Shown: positions 1 to 11,463 of the stretch, piece by piece
How the letters are laid out: every line of letters starts with the position of its first letter
Position numbering within the stretch: the stretch's first letter is position 1
Assembly: GCA_951802425.1 (NCBI GenBank)
Contig: OX637795.1
Span: 3,948,501 to 4,012,500 of the forward strand
Length of the DNA: 64,000 nt
Direction: 5' to 3'
From: Clavaria fumosa
Taxonomy: Eukaryota; Basidiomycota; Agaricomycetes; Agaricales; Clavariaceae
Position numbers and translations under genes: made by a program
Notes under the pieces: model-generated
What the model saw: the letters and a program-made list of their open reading frames with translations, nothing else
Told to the model about the DNA's origin: nothing
Database searches by the model: none

Positions 1-830
1 ACAACAAAAACAACAACAACAATGTAAGCCAGGAGATGGGCTACGAGTACACCAAGGCCCTTGGTGATGCCGACCGCAACGTATGTATCCTTATAACTGC
101 ACCATTCGTAGACTTGTAGCTAACGAATACCAGGCTGCCCATTGCCGATCCAAGAATGAACGTTCTGCAGATGTATGTGTCATATTCAAAAAGGTCCATG
201 ACCGTGTTGACAACGACACTGGAAAAACTATGGGTGGTCATATGTGCTTGGTATGCCAGTACGTGCATTTACTCTTGGTTTGGGTGGCCCAGGGGAGAGA
301 TAGTTGACATCATTTTGCACCCAGAGGAACTGCCGATTGGGGAGGACTCCGCAATTGTTGAACTGAAATCCCTCCCAGCATACATCCTAGTGAAGTTGAA
401 TCGGACTCAAGCATCATGGCTGGAAGGGTTGGAAGAATCTGTGATACCTGTGGAGCCGACAATCACAAATATGCAAATCAAAGTCAAGAACCAAGCAGGA
501 AAGATGATGACACGTACCATCAAGTGGAAGCAATTCCCAATCACGGTGGCATATGCCTTCACAGATTACCGATCTCAAGGCCAAACAATACCTTATGCGC
601 TTGTAGACATTGCGACACCACCCAGTGGTGGGACACTGTCTCTCTTCAATCTGTATGTGGCCTTATCACGCAGTTCTGGTTGCTCAACTATCCAGTTATT
701 GTGGGACTTTGATGATGCTATCTTATGGCAGGCACACAGTGCAGCATTAATGGCAGAAGATAGATGTTTAGAGGAGCTTAATCAGTGTACAGCTGGATGG
801 TGGATGGAAATAATGAAAGATATGCTATAG
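1..830 (+). pseudogene. PIF1/Helitron-type helicase, C-terminal remnant
   Basis: The frame 156-830 carries the C-terminal part of a PIF1-family helicase of the kind linked to fungal Helitrons. Residues like GEIVDIILHPEE, then AYAFTDYRSQGQTI and LYVALSRSSG (helicase motifs V and VI), are visible near codons 48-60 and 130-175. The reading frame upstream of about 250 is broken: helicase-like coding continues towards position 1 in other frames and no start codon or Walker A motif lies in the window. It is therefore a truncated copy entering from the left edge. PIF1 helicases unwind DNA 5'-3', and in Helitrons the domain is fused to a Rep nuclease, which is not seen here. Whether this piece belonged to a Helitron or a host PIF1-like family cannot be decided. 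Confidence 0.7.
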
Positions 831-987
831 AGCACAGTGTACTTCGTGATCACGAGAGTTGGAAATCAGAATTGGAAAGAACCGTATCCATTGGGAAAAC
901 TCGGGTGAGTTGTTGCAGTGAATTATGGGGTCGCAGAACCCTTGCAAGCAAGGGAACTGCATTATAGACATCTGGCAGCATCCTGCT

Positions 988-1475
988 TTGTCAGTAGATT
1001 ATGTAATACATAAGTCACATGACCCATGCCTGAGCGTGTCACATGATGCACGGGGTCCAAGCGTGGGAATGCTGGCAACTCCCAGAGTGTTTGCTATATA
1101 TACTACAACATTTCCATACTTGTACCCTTTTCCCCTTATGTTAGTATCATCATCATTGACCTTACAATTAAGTGTGTGAGACCCAGTCTGATACAATACT
1201 AACATCTGCCTGTCCACCCTAACCCCATGTCCTAACCCAGCTAGCCTGGACCCCTATTTCAAACAGTGTTGCACCATCACAGCTCAGCCCCTATCTCCCT
1301 CTTCTTCTTTACCCTGCCTGCAGTGTGCAACAGAACTGCATGAAATTTTTACTGTGTGTAGATACACATGACCCAAACTGGAGGACAACCACCAGGACCC
1401 TCCCTGAGTGATACTGAGTGTGCCAAACCCAGTATCTTATTTACAGCACCTGAGACCAAGACTGGGTCAAGCCCA
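988..1475 (+). mobile_element. Ty3 element D: truncated 5' LTR plus leader
   Basis: Positions 988-1193 match the 3' two thirds of the element B LTR (TATA-like gctatatata near 1093, then cccttatgttagtatc). Positions 1194-1475 match the B leader, ending at a segment resembling 14401-14450. The LTR lacks its TGTCAG start and the copy stops where element A begins at 1476. Bases after the LTR (atactaacat, about 1196-1205) complement the LTR stretch atgttagtat near 1138-1147, as in B. Relative to B many CG dinucleotides are TG or CA, so this is an older copy. Confidence 0.75.
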
Positions 1476-1540
1476 TATCAGACTGGGTCTCACATAACTT
1501 AAATGTAAGGTCATGATGACAATACTAACATAAGGGGAAA
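1476..1540 (-). repeat. Element A 3' LTR, outer fragment
   Basis: This begins with tatcagactggg, identical to the start of the element C LTRs (44215 and 49540). It runs to aaggggaaa, where the transposon at 1541 interrupts it. The LTR resumes at 11224. Confidence 0.8.
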
Positions 1541-4486
1541 CACACCCTTCAGCGTACCCAACTCCCATCTTATAGGGCCAGCCCATTTTGACTGGTGGCC
1601 ATCTTATAGGCCCAGCCGAGCGTCGGCCGAGATATTACATAATAGGCTGGGCCAAGATCTTAGGTCACCCAAAATTGGTAACTAGAGGTTCAGATGACTG
1701 GATATGCATGGGGCCCTTAAAATAGGCTTGGCCCAGGTCAGTAGGGCTTGGCTCAGAATAATATTCTTCAACCTGCATTCCAGGTCTAATATCACCACCT
1801 TACATCTGGTAGCACCCATATTATGATTTTCCAGCCCTAATGCACTGCTCACTCATCTAAATTACCAGATACTGTAGTAATACCACCAGATATTAATGTA
1901 CCTGAGCAAGAAGAGCTTAGCCCAGACAATTATTCTGCATCCAACATCCTATATCAAATGTCCCTTTATTTAATATGACACCCTACAATAAATTGTTCAT
2001 TATTGAATGTTAGGTGTGACATGTCACAGTGTGACTAGTGCCGAAGTACTTCGTCACTAGTCACATTGTGACACATTGTCACACTTGAAATCTGGGTTAA
2101 CTGTAACTGAAGCAGCTATGGGAGTGCAGTAAATATGTTGTCCATGTTCTAATATAGCTGCATCAGAGGTCTCTGTATAGCTGCAAAGGAATATTGGACT
2201 TGACACATTAATACCACCATATTAATATACCTGACTTGGCACATTAATACCACCAGATATTAATGTACCTGAGCAAGAAGAGCTTAGCCCAGACAATTAT
2301 TCTGCATCCAACATCCTATATCAAATGTCCCCTTATTTAATATGACACCCTACAATAAATTGTTCATTATTGAATGTTAGGTGTGACATATCACAGTGTG
2401 ACTAGTGCCAAAGTACTTCGTTGCTAGTCACATTGTGACACATTGTCACACTTGAAATCTGGGTTAACTGTAACTGAAGCAGCTATGGAAGTGCAGTAAA
2501 TATGTTGTCCATGTTCTAATATAGCTGCATCAGAGGTCTCTGTATAGCTGCAAAGGAATATTGGACTTGACACATTAATACCACCAGATATTGATGTACC
2601 TGAGCAAGAAGAGCTTAGCCCAGACAATTATTCTGCATCCAACATCCTATATCAAATGTCCCTCTATTTAATATGACACCCTACAATAAATTGTTCATTA
2701 TTGAATGTTAGGTGTGACATGTCACAGTGTGACCAGTGCCGAAGTACTTCGTCGCTAGTCACATTGTGACACATTGTCACACTTGAAATCTGGGTTCACT
2801 CCCTTCAGCACACCCACCCCCTATCCAAAAGGCCTAGCCAATTTTGACTGATGCCCTTTTCATGGGCCCAGCTGATCATCAGCTGAGATATTGCTTTATA
2901 GGCTTGGCCAATCAACTTGATATACCAAAATCACACTAGGCATACAGGGATCCCATGGTACTGAAGATGCCCTTTCAAAAGGGCTGGCCAATATACATTT
3001 TAGAAACCAGTGTAGAGGGCCTGAAGCACCCTATTGAAACACTTCTTGCACATACATGACAAATTAGACCAAAGAAGCTGGGGATAGCATACACAGATTA
3101 TGAAGCCAAAGATCAGAGATGCTATTTGATAGATGCATAAATTGTAAGGTCATCTTCCATTGTCTAAGGCTCCTGATCAGTGTATATAAATGAGATATTG
3201 TAACTTCACATAACTGGGTGAGATGAAAACAAATATGCCTTCCAATAGGCTTCCAATTGGTAGGAGCAAATGCAACCTTCAAATATCCAATGGAACCATC
3301 ACAAGCTAGGGTGAAAGGTGGTGTGTCAACTGATTCAGGATATTCTTTGGGAAAGGATGGGCCTTAATATCCTTTCTGGAGGGTACATGGACAGCACAAC
3401 ATAGGATGATTTGACACTAGGGATTATTTGAAAGGATGCCACTGGCCCACATAGGGTTAGGGTTAGGGCAGATAAACTGCAATAGATTCAGGGTGATCTC
3501 TTATACCATATCCATTTGTCAAAGCTAATCCACAAGTACAAATTAATTACAACAAATCTAAAGAAAAACATGTCTGGCATTTACATCAGAGGATGGGTGG
3601 CCAAATCCACCTCTGACAAGCCATTCATATCTTAATATGTGCTTCATTGCAAAGGGGGCACTGCAATCTAGGCAAGCCCCACTTCACCAAAGCAAGAGTC
3701 CCCAGTCTCAAGTAGATAAGAAAACAAGAAGATGATCTGTAAGAAACTAGGGTGGGAGGACACCAACCACATGGCAGTCAGCAGTCCATCCCAGAGCCCA
3801 TACAGCAGCCCCAAGGTATGAGCAGCAGATAGCACAAAAAAACTTACAAAGATGGGGTTGGGGGAGGTTGTCTGCATAATAGACCACACTCACATCCTTG
3901 GCCCATTTGGCCACCCCAGGTGCAGGTATGAATGAGGGTTGGTTGGGGCCAGCCTGCATATAAGCAGCCACCAAACCAAAAGGCCCATATGGCCACCCTC
4001 TTCACATAATATTCTGAAAAGCAACATCAATGAGCACCATACCAGTAAAAAGTGTGAATAGTAATAAAACCCACATACCTCTGCAGGTGTCAAGCTCATA
4101 CAGACACCTGAAGGCAGACAAGAGCAGCATTCCCTGTATGGCACTGCAGTTGCCACACAGAGAATGCTGCCCTTGTCTGCCACAAACCATAAGGTGGACA
4201 TGGCAGCACAGGAAGGGCAGTGGGGGGGTGGGGCAGCAGGTGGGCAGGGCAGCAGGCAGGCAGGGCAGGGTAGCAGGCAGGCAGGGCAGTGGGTGGGCAG
4301 AGCAGGGCAGCGGGCAGGGCAGGGCAGCAGGTGGGCAGGGCAGCGGGCAGGGCGGGGTAGCGGGCAGGCAGGGCGGGGTAGCGGGCAGGCAGGGCAGGGT
4401 AGCGGGCACGTGGAGCAGCGGGGGGGCAGGGCGAAGTAGCGGGCAGGCAGGCAGGCAGGGCGGGGCAATAGGTGGGCAGGCAGGGC
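1541..4486 (+). repeat. Left long inverted arm
   Basis: This arm is the reverse complement of 8645-11223 with only scattered substitutions. It is 367 bp longer because it has three rather than two copies of an internal repeat unit. Homology fades inside the minisatellite at about 4486. Short open frames in it are mirrored exactly in the other arm and look non-coding. Confidence 0.9.
1881..2800. repeat. Three tandem units with near-perfect palindromes
   Basis: About 330-365-bp units begin near 1881, 2246 and 2577. Each contains a 52-bp near-perfect palindrome (2022-2073, 2389-2440, 2720-2771). In the first copy the two 19-base stems differ at one site, and the centre cgaagtacttcg is itself a perfect palindrome. 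The right arm has two such units. Confidence 0.85.
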
Positions 4487-4800
4487 TGCGGGCGGGCAGG
4501 GCTGCGGGCAGGGGGCTGCAGGCAGGCGGGGCTGCGGTCGGGCAGGGCTGTGGACGGGCAGGGATGCGGGCAGGCGGGGCAGTAGGCAGGTGGAGCAGTA
4601 GGCAGGCGGAGCAGCAGGCGGGCGGGGCTGCGGGCAGGCGGGGCAGTGCAGCATGGCTGTGGGGCAGCAGAGCAGCAGCTCAGCAGGCAGCAGTGTGGCG
4701 TGCAGCAGCGCGATGCGGTGATGGGACGATGGGGCGACAGGGAGGTGGGGCGATAGGGCAGCTGGACAGGCAGTAGAGCAGAGGGGGCAAGGGAGGCAGT
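4200..4800. repeat. G-rich minisatellite, left
   Basis: Short imperfect units built from ggcagggcagcgggcagg-like words fill this stretch. The top strand carries many runs of three or more G. The long open frames over it on both strands reflect the lack of A/T, not coding. Confidence 0.9.
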
Positions 4801-4885
4801 GGCAAGGGGAGAGGGAGGGGAGAGGACTGCAAGGCTCCGAGGGTGCGAGGCAGAGAGGTGACAGCAATGCGAGAAAGAGAAAAAA

Positions 4886-4988
4886 AAGGCTTGTGATCAT
4901 GTCATTGCTGAGTCACATGACATATCAACATGAACAAACAGAGCAAAATGTTGAAACAGTGAGCACCAAACAAACACAGTCCTCTGAT
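4886..4988 (+). repeat. Direct repeat, left copy
   Basis: The run from aaaaggcttgtgatc to gcaccaaacaaacac is about 90% identical to 7711-7820 in the same orientation. The two copies flank the hAT core. Immediately after this copy, cagtgttgggcag (4989) begins a stretch rich in gtca/tgac words that looks like a hAT terminal region. Confidence 0.75.
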
Positions 4989-5338
4989 CAGTGTTGGGCA
5001 GTCAATGACTTTGGTGAAAAGTCAAGTCACTGACTTTGCTGACTAGTCATTGACAGTCATTGACAGTCAAAGGATCCTTGACTCAGCCAGACCCTGATTA
5101 GTTCTGGGTCATGTGCCAAATTCCCTTATATGGATTTACCATTTGCATGATGCAGTCATGGCATGTCACACAGCAGACACATGTGAATCTTGTCTCCTGC
5201 TTGCTGTGCTTTGGCTACATGCACTTAATATCACTCCATTTCACATACTACAGCTGCGCTGTGCATCAAGAGTGTGCTTCAACCCTATAGCAACACCTGT
5301 TACCCATCACCTTGTCTCAACTTGTCTCAACTGCAGCC

Positions 5339-7560
5339 ATGACAAGAGCAAATGCATGCAAATGGTGGCGAGATTATTTCACTGACCATCCATCTATAAA
5401 GCTTGAACTACCTGAGGGCATGACTTGCACAGGCTTGTCAGCAAAGGACAAGGTTTATTGCACAAAATGCTTGGACAATCACATTGTGGCTGTTCAAGAG
5501 GAGGACTGAGCTGGTGTCAAATCTGGACTGTGACAGGCTGCTCATGGGGTTGATGCTATAGAAGTGTACCTTATGTGCTCGCATGCATTCCTATGTCTGT
5601 TTTGACTCTGTCCACTAGTCTGGACTTTGAAATCTGGACCACATATGCCCTATGGTTGGCTTTGTGGTGTTCCAACAACAATGTTGTGTCATCTCTGCTA
5701 CTGCCAATTGCAGCTCACAGAGACAACTGAGTGAGCAAGGAATGACCACATCTAGCATAGTGGGACACCATCTCCAGGCCAGGGTTCATGCCACATGAAC
5801 AATCGAATGGGGCTTCAAACAGGTGCAGAAACAGCCTTATATGCAACTCAACCTCTCCTCTTTCACATGCCAGGCCCTATGCCTCCTGTTGGGGCTTCAA
5901 ATAGCAGTACAAGCTTCTCAGCAACACAACCCTCAGACTCATGACCACCACCTTCATCATCTGTGCCACCTTCACCTGCTGTACCATTTTTATCACCTCC
6001 CTTCTTGAACTCACCAATCCTTCCAAATTTCAGCCCTGCTCCATCAGAAGCTGGTTCTTCGATGACTGGCCAAGCATCAAGTGCATGGGATTCTCGAAAT
6101 CATTCCCTTTCAGGACTCCGATGCACTTCCTCTTGGTTCAGTCCAGGCAAAACTACTGACACATGGACTGTGGCCCACCAACACAGTTTTGAGAACCATA
6201 TGGCTTGAATAACAGCCTCAGTGGGATTCTCATTGTCATGGATTGATAATCCTGCATGGCTCGATTTCTTGGATGAATTTTTACCCACTGCAAGATCCCC
6301 ATCTTGAAAGTCCTCACCAATCATATTGTTCCAGCTGCTCTTGCTATGTATCAGGCTGAAGCAAAGGCTGCTGCCAAAGGTCATGATGTGACAATCCAAG
6401 CAGATGGGTGGACTGGTGTTAATTATCACCACCTTATTGCATTTATGATTACTGTGGATGGAAAGGTATGCATTTGCCATTTCACATACTCTTCATATGT
6501 ACTGATATGTTGATAGATTCGAACTGTAAAGGTCCATGATGTGTCTGCAGAGCGCAAAACAGCTGAAAATCTGATCCCACTCCTTGAGGAAGTCATCAAG
6601 CTGGTCAAAATTGAGAGGGGTGCAGTTGTTGTGGCAATTGTCACTGATGCCTCTGGTGAATGTCATAAGGCTCAACATATAGTTGGACAGAAATATCTGA
6701 ACATCATTGTCCTTGACTGCTATGCACACCAGGTTTGTGTAATTTCTACTCAGGCATAATTATGGACTGATAATTTTGTAGATAAACCTTGTTGTTGGTG
6801 ATTATTTCAAGTCTGGAGCTGCCCTTCTTTTCTATACTACCATGGCAAATGAGGTTATAACATGGCTTTGCAGCAAGACATATGTGCTTGCTCTACTCCA
6901 GACAGCTCATCTCAATGCAACAGGCACTGTGAAGACAGTCATTCACACAGTTCTCACTTGCTGGACAGCTCATTATCAGGCATATAGACACCTGCTTGAG
7001 CTGCAGGCATATAGACACCTGCTTGAGCTGCAGGCATCTCTTCTTTGTATCTGCTCAGCTGATGCTGCAAGGCTTCCTGCAAAAAAGCAGATTGTTACTG
7101 GTGATAGAGTGGCCAAAGCACATGCTCAAAAGATGATCAGCATCATCATGAATCCTGTGTTCTGGCACTCCCTGCTCTGGTCTATATCCTGCTGTTATGG
7201 TTGGCTTCAAGTCCTAATGACTGCATTGCCACAGTATTAAATGACACCTAGAGCCCCTTGTAATTGCTGCAAACATTACACAAGCTTCATTCTGCTGCCT
7301 CAACACTGTGCTGCTCACATTTGGCTTTCTGATGATGCAATATCATGGGTTTACTGATGAAGAGGATCTGTGCCATTATAGACAGTCTAGAAAAGTGCTG
7401 GATTGTTGCTGACCAGGAGATCTTCATTGCTGCAGTAGTCCTCAATCCCTTCTATCGATGTGCACCCTTTGCAGCACACCCCTTTCTCAACAATGCTGGG
7501 CTTCACACTCTCATGCACCACTCTCATGCACCACCTCTGGATCTGGTTCTATGCAACTGA
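5339..7560 (+). pseudogene. hAT-like transposase, degraded
   Basis: The N-terminal frame 5339-5509 has a Cys/His motif (YCTKCLDNH) resembling a BED-type finger. After a degraded stretch, 6304-6465 reads into the RNase H-like fold with VTIQADGWTGVNYHHLIAFM. Then come an intron (6466-6516), DVSAERKTAENL and IVTDASGECHKA, a second intron (6733-6781) and INLVVGDYF with ITWLCSKT and VLTCWTAHY. These are the typical blocks of fungal hAT-like transposases. A 27-bp tandem duplication lies near 6978-7032. Frameshifts follow near 7190 and 7340, after which DQEIFIAAVVLNPF is still readable. The 3' end and the terminal dimerisation domain are not convincing. Non-functional. Confidence 0.75.
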
Positions 7561-7710
7561 GCCTTCACACCTCTTCTTTTCAGAGCTTCATGATTATCTG
7601 AATCAAACTGGGTTGTACATGCTCACCCACATCTAGACTCTAGCTTATCACATCATATAGAACCTAGTACATAAAATCCTCCCATTCTAGCTTGGCCTGA
7701 GTACAGGGCC

Positions 7711-7835
7711 AAGAAAAGGCTTGTGATTGTGTCATTGGGCTGAGTCACATGACATATCAACATGACCAAACAGAGCCAAATGTTGAAACACTTTATATGG
7801 TGAGCACCAAACAAACACGGTGCATACAACGTCCT
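7711..7835 (+). repeat. Direct repeat, right copy
   Basis: This is the partner of 4886-4988 and contains a few extra bases (ctttatatg and gtgcatacaac). It leads straight into the C-rich minisatellite. Confidence 0.75.
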
Positions 7836-7844
7836 CTGCTGCCC

Positions 7845-8930
7845 CACTGCCCCCGTTGCCTGCCACCCCGTTGCCCCACCACCCTGCTTTCCCAGCATCC
7901 CGCCCTCCCCTCCTGCCAAGCTGCCCCTGCTCCGCTGCTCCGCTGCCCCGCTGCTCCGCTGCCCCGCTGCCCGCCACCCTGCTGCCCTGCTGCCCGCCAC
8001 CCTGCTGCCCTGACGCCCCACCCTGCCCACCCGCAGCCCTGCCCACCCGCAGCCCTGCCCTGCCCGCCTGCAGCCCCGCCTGCCCGCCCGCTGCCCTGCC
8101 TGCCCTGACGCCCCACTCCGCTGCCTCGCAGCCCCGCCTGCCCCACCCTGCCCACCCGCTGCCCCGCCTGCCCCGCCTGCCCGCAGCCCTGCCCACAGCC
8201 CCACCAGCCCACCCGCAGCCCTTCCCTGCCCGCCTGCAGCCCCGCCTGCCCGCCCGCTGCCCCGCCTCTACACCCGCTGCCCCGCCTGCCCACCCGCTGC
8301 CCCGCCCTGCCTGCCCGCAGCCCCGCCCTGCCTGCCCGCAGCCCTGCCCTGCCCTCCTGCTGCCCCGCCTGCCCGCCCGCTGCCCCGCCTGCCTGCCCGC
8401 TGCCCCACCCTGCCTGCCCGCTGCCCCACCCTGCCTGCCCGCTGCCCCGCCCCGCCTGCCCGCTGGCCCGCCTGCCCGCTGCCCCGCCTGCCCGCTGCCC
8501 CGCCTGCCCGCTGCCCCGCCTGCCCACCCGCTGCCTCGCCTGCCCACCCACTGCCTCGCAGCCCCACAGCCCTGCCCACCCGCTGCCTCGCAGCCCCGCA
8601 GCCCCGCAGCCCTGCCCACCCGCTGCCCCACCTGCTGCCCAGCTGCCCTGCCTGCCCACCTATTGCCCCGCCCCGCCTGCCTGCCTGCCCGCTACTTCGC
8701 CCTGCCCCCCCGCTGCTCCACGTGCCCGCTACCCTGCCCTGCCTGCCCGCTACCCCGCCCTGCCTGCCCGCTACCCTGCCCTGCCCGCTGCCCTGCCCAC
8801 CTGCTGCCCTGCCCTGCCCGCTGCCCTGCTCTGCCCACCCACTGCCCTGCCTGCCTGCTACCCTGCCCTGCCTGCCTGCTGCCCTGCCCACCTGCTGCCC
8901 CACCCCCCCACTGCCCTTCCTGTGCTGCCA
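7845..8930. repeat. C-rich minisatellite, right
   Basis: Units of about 16-23 bp based on cgctgccccgcctgcc run for roughly 1.1 kb, about twice as long as the left array. The minus strand is G-rich. Long proline-, glycine- and alanine-rich open frames on both strands are composition artefacts. Confidence 0.9.
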
Positions 8931-11223
8931 TGTCCACCTTATGGTTTGTGGCAGACAAGGGCAGCATTCTCTGTGTGGCAACTGCAGTGCCATACAGGGA
9001 ATGCTGCTCTTGTCTGCCTTCAGGTGTCTGTATGAGCTTGACACCTGCAGAGGTATGTGGGTTTTATTACTATTCACACTTTTTACTGGTATGGTGCTCA
9101 TTGATGTTGCTTTTCAGAATATTATGTGAAGAGGGTGGCCATATGGGCCTTTTGGTTTGGTGGCTGCTTATATGCAGGCTGGCCCCAACCAACCCTCATT
9201 CATACCTGCACCTGGGGTGGCCAAATGGGCCAAGGATGTGAGTGTGGTCTATTATGCAGACAACCTCCCCCAACCCCATCTTTGTAAGTTTTTTTGTGCT
9301 ATCTGCTGCTCATACCTTGGGGCTGCTGTATGGGCTCTGGGATGGACTGCTGACTGCCATGTGGTTGGTGTCCTCCCACCCTAGTTTCTTACAGATCATC
9401 TTCTTGTTTTCTTATCTACTTGAGACTGGGGACTCTTGCTTTGGTGAAGTGGGGCTTGCCTAGATTGCAGTGCCCCCTTTGCAATGAAGCACATATTAAG
9501 ATATGAATGGCTTGTCAGAGGTGGATTTGGCCACCCATCCTCTGATGTAAATGCCAGACATGTTTTTCTTTAGATTTGTTGTAATTAATTTGTACTTGTG
9601 GATTAGCTTTGACAAATGGATATGGTATAAGAGATCACCCTGAATCTATTGCAGTTTATCTGCCCTAACCCTAACCCTATGTGGGCCAGTGGCATCCTTT
9701 CAAATAATCCCTAGTGTCAAATCATCCTATGTTGTGCTGTCCATGTACCCTCCAGAAAGGATATTAAGGCCCATCCTTTCCCAAAGAATATCCTGAATCA
9801 GTTGACACACCACCTTTCACCCTAGCTTGTGATGGTTCCATTGGATATTTGAAGGTTGCATTTGCTCCTACCAATTGGAAGCCTATTGGAAGGCATATTT
9901 GTTTTCATCTCACCCAGTTATGTGAAGTTACAATATCTCATTTATATACACTGATCAGGAGCCTTAGACAATGGAAGATGACCTTACAATTTATGCATCT
10001 ATCAAATAGCATCTCTGATCTTTGGCTTCATAATCTGTGTATGCTATCCCCAGCTTCTTTGGTCTAATTTGTCATGTATGTGCAAGAAGTGTTTCAATAG
10101 GGTGCTTCAGGCCCTCTACACTGGTTTCTAAAATGTATATTGGCCAGCCCTTTTGAAAGGGCATCTTCAGTACCATGGGATCCCTGTATGCCTAGTGTGA
10201 TTTTGGTATATCAAGTTGATTGGCCAAGCCTATAAAGCAATATCTCAGCTGATGATCAGCTGGGCCCATGAAAAGGGCATCAGTCAAAATTGGCTAGGCC
10301 TTTTGGATAGGGGGTGGGTGTGCTGAAGGGAGTGAACCCAGATTTCAAGTGTGACAATGTGTCACAATGTGACTAGCGACGAAGTACTTCGGCACTGGTC
10401 ACACTGTGACATGTCACACCTAACATTCAATAATGAACAATTTATTGTAGGGTGTCATATTAAATAGAGGGACATTTGATATAGGATGTTGGATGCAGAA
10501 TAATTGTCTGGGCTAAGCTCTTCTTGCTCAGGTACATCAATATCTGGTGGTATTAATGTGTCAAGTCCAATATTCCTTTGCAGCTATACAGAGACCTCTG
10601 ATGCAGCTATATTAGAACATGGACAACATATTTACTGCACTTCCATAGCTGCTTCAGTTACAGTTAACCCAGATTTCAAGTGTGACAATGTGTCACAATG
10701 TGACTAGCAACGAAGTACTTTGGCGCTAGTCACACTGTGACATGTCACACCTAACATTCAATAATGAACAATTTATTGTAGGGTGTCATATTAAATAAGG
10801 GGACATTTGATATAGGATGTTGGATGCAGAATAATTGTCTGGGCTAAGCTCTTCTTGCTCAGGTACATTAATATCTGGTGGTATTACTACCGTATCTGGT
10901 AATTTAGATGAGTGAGCAGTGCATTAGGGCTGGAAAATCATAATATGGGTGCTACCAGATGTAAGGTGGTGATATTAGACCTGGAATGCAGGTTGAAGAA
11001 TATTATTCTGAGCCAAGCCCTACTGACCTGGGCCAAGCCTATTTTAAGGGCCCCATGCATATCCAGTCATCTGAACCTCTAGTTACCAATTTTGGGTGAC
11101 CTAAGATCTCGGCCCAGCCTATTATGTAATATCTTGGCCGATGCTCGGCTGGGCCTATAAGATGGCCACCAGTCAAAATGGGCTGGCCCTATAAGATGGG
11201 AGTTGGGTACGCTGAAGGGTGTG
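8645..11223 (-). repeat. Right long inverted arm
   Basis: This arm mirrors 1541-4486 with the same gene-less sequence in opposite orientation. It carries two copies of the palindrome-bearing unit (about 10360-10411 and 10691-10742) and the short telomere-like stretch 9663-9678. Confidence 0.9.
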
Positions 11224-11454
11224 GGGGAAAAGGGTACAAGTAGGAAAAAGATGTAGTATATATAGCGAGAGCCCTGGGAGTTGCTGGTGTTCCCATGCTC
11301 AGACCCTCGGATCACGTGACGCGCCCAAGCCGCAGGTCATGTGATCTTATGATTATGTAATCTGACTCAGCCACAGGTCATGTGACCTTCTAACAACCCT
11401 CCCCAGTTTCTCCACAACTCCACTTTGGGATGGCTTATGTAAGCAATCCTAACA
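11224..11454 (-). repeat. Element A 3' LTR, inner fragment
   Basis: The LTR continues after the second ggggaaa and ends in gcaatcctaaca, equivalent to gcgatcctaaca at the border of the C LTRs. A purine tract follows on the minus strand (ccttaagagggggg reverse), as expected next to a 3' LTR. Confidence 0.8.
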
Positions 11455-11463
11455 TCACCCCCC

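Larger units (their letters stand above)
1541..11223. mobile_element. 9.7-kb long-inverted-repeat DNA transposon, hAT-like core
   Basis: The ends are cacacccttcagcgtaccc at 1541 and its reverse complement ending at 11223, flanked on both sides by ggggaaa. Deleting the element and one ggggaaa restores the LTR sequence ataaggggaaaagggtac found in related LTRs, which fixes both borders. The two arms are near-identical inverted repeats: positions pair as x and 13131-x over at least 2424-4486. Inside lie G- or C-rich minisatellites, a pair of direct repeats and a broken hAT-like transposase. Classic hAT target duplications are 8 bp, whereas this one reads as 7 bp. The outer element and the hAT core may therefore be two transposons, one inside the other. 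Confidence 0.8.

Noticed and set aside
156..830. Intact Helitron
   Set aside because: No Rep domain, no Walker A motif and no CTRR hairpin end could be seen; only the helicase C-terminus is present.
2424..3974. Short open frames mirrored exactly at 9157-10707
   Set aside because: Their identity in the two arms reflects the inverted repeat, not conservation as proteins; no domain seen.
7732..9241. Very long Pro/Ala- and Gly-rich open frames on both strands (up to 473 codons)
   Set aside because: They lie on the C-rich minisatellite, where stop codons are rare in any frame. The mirrored copy at 3890-4900 has the same artefact.
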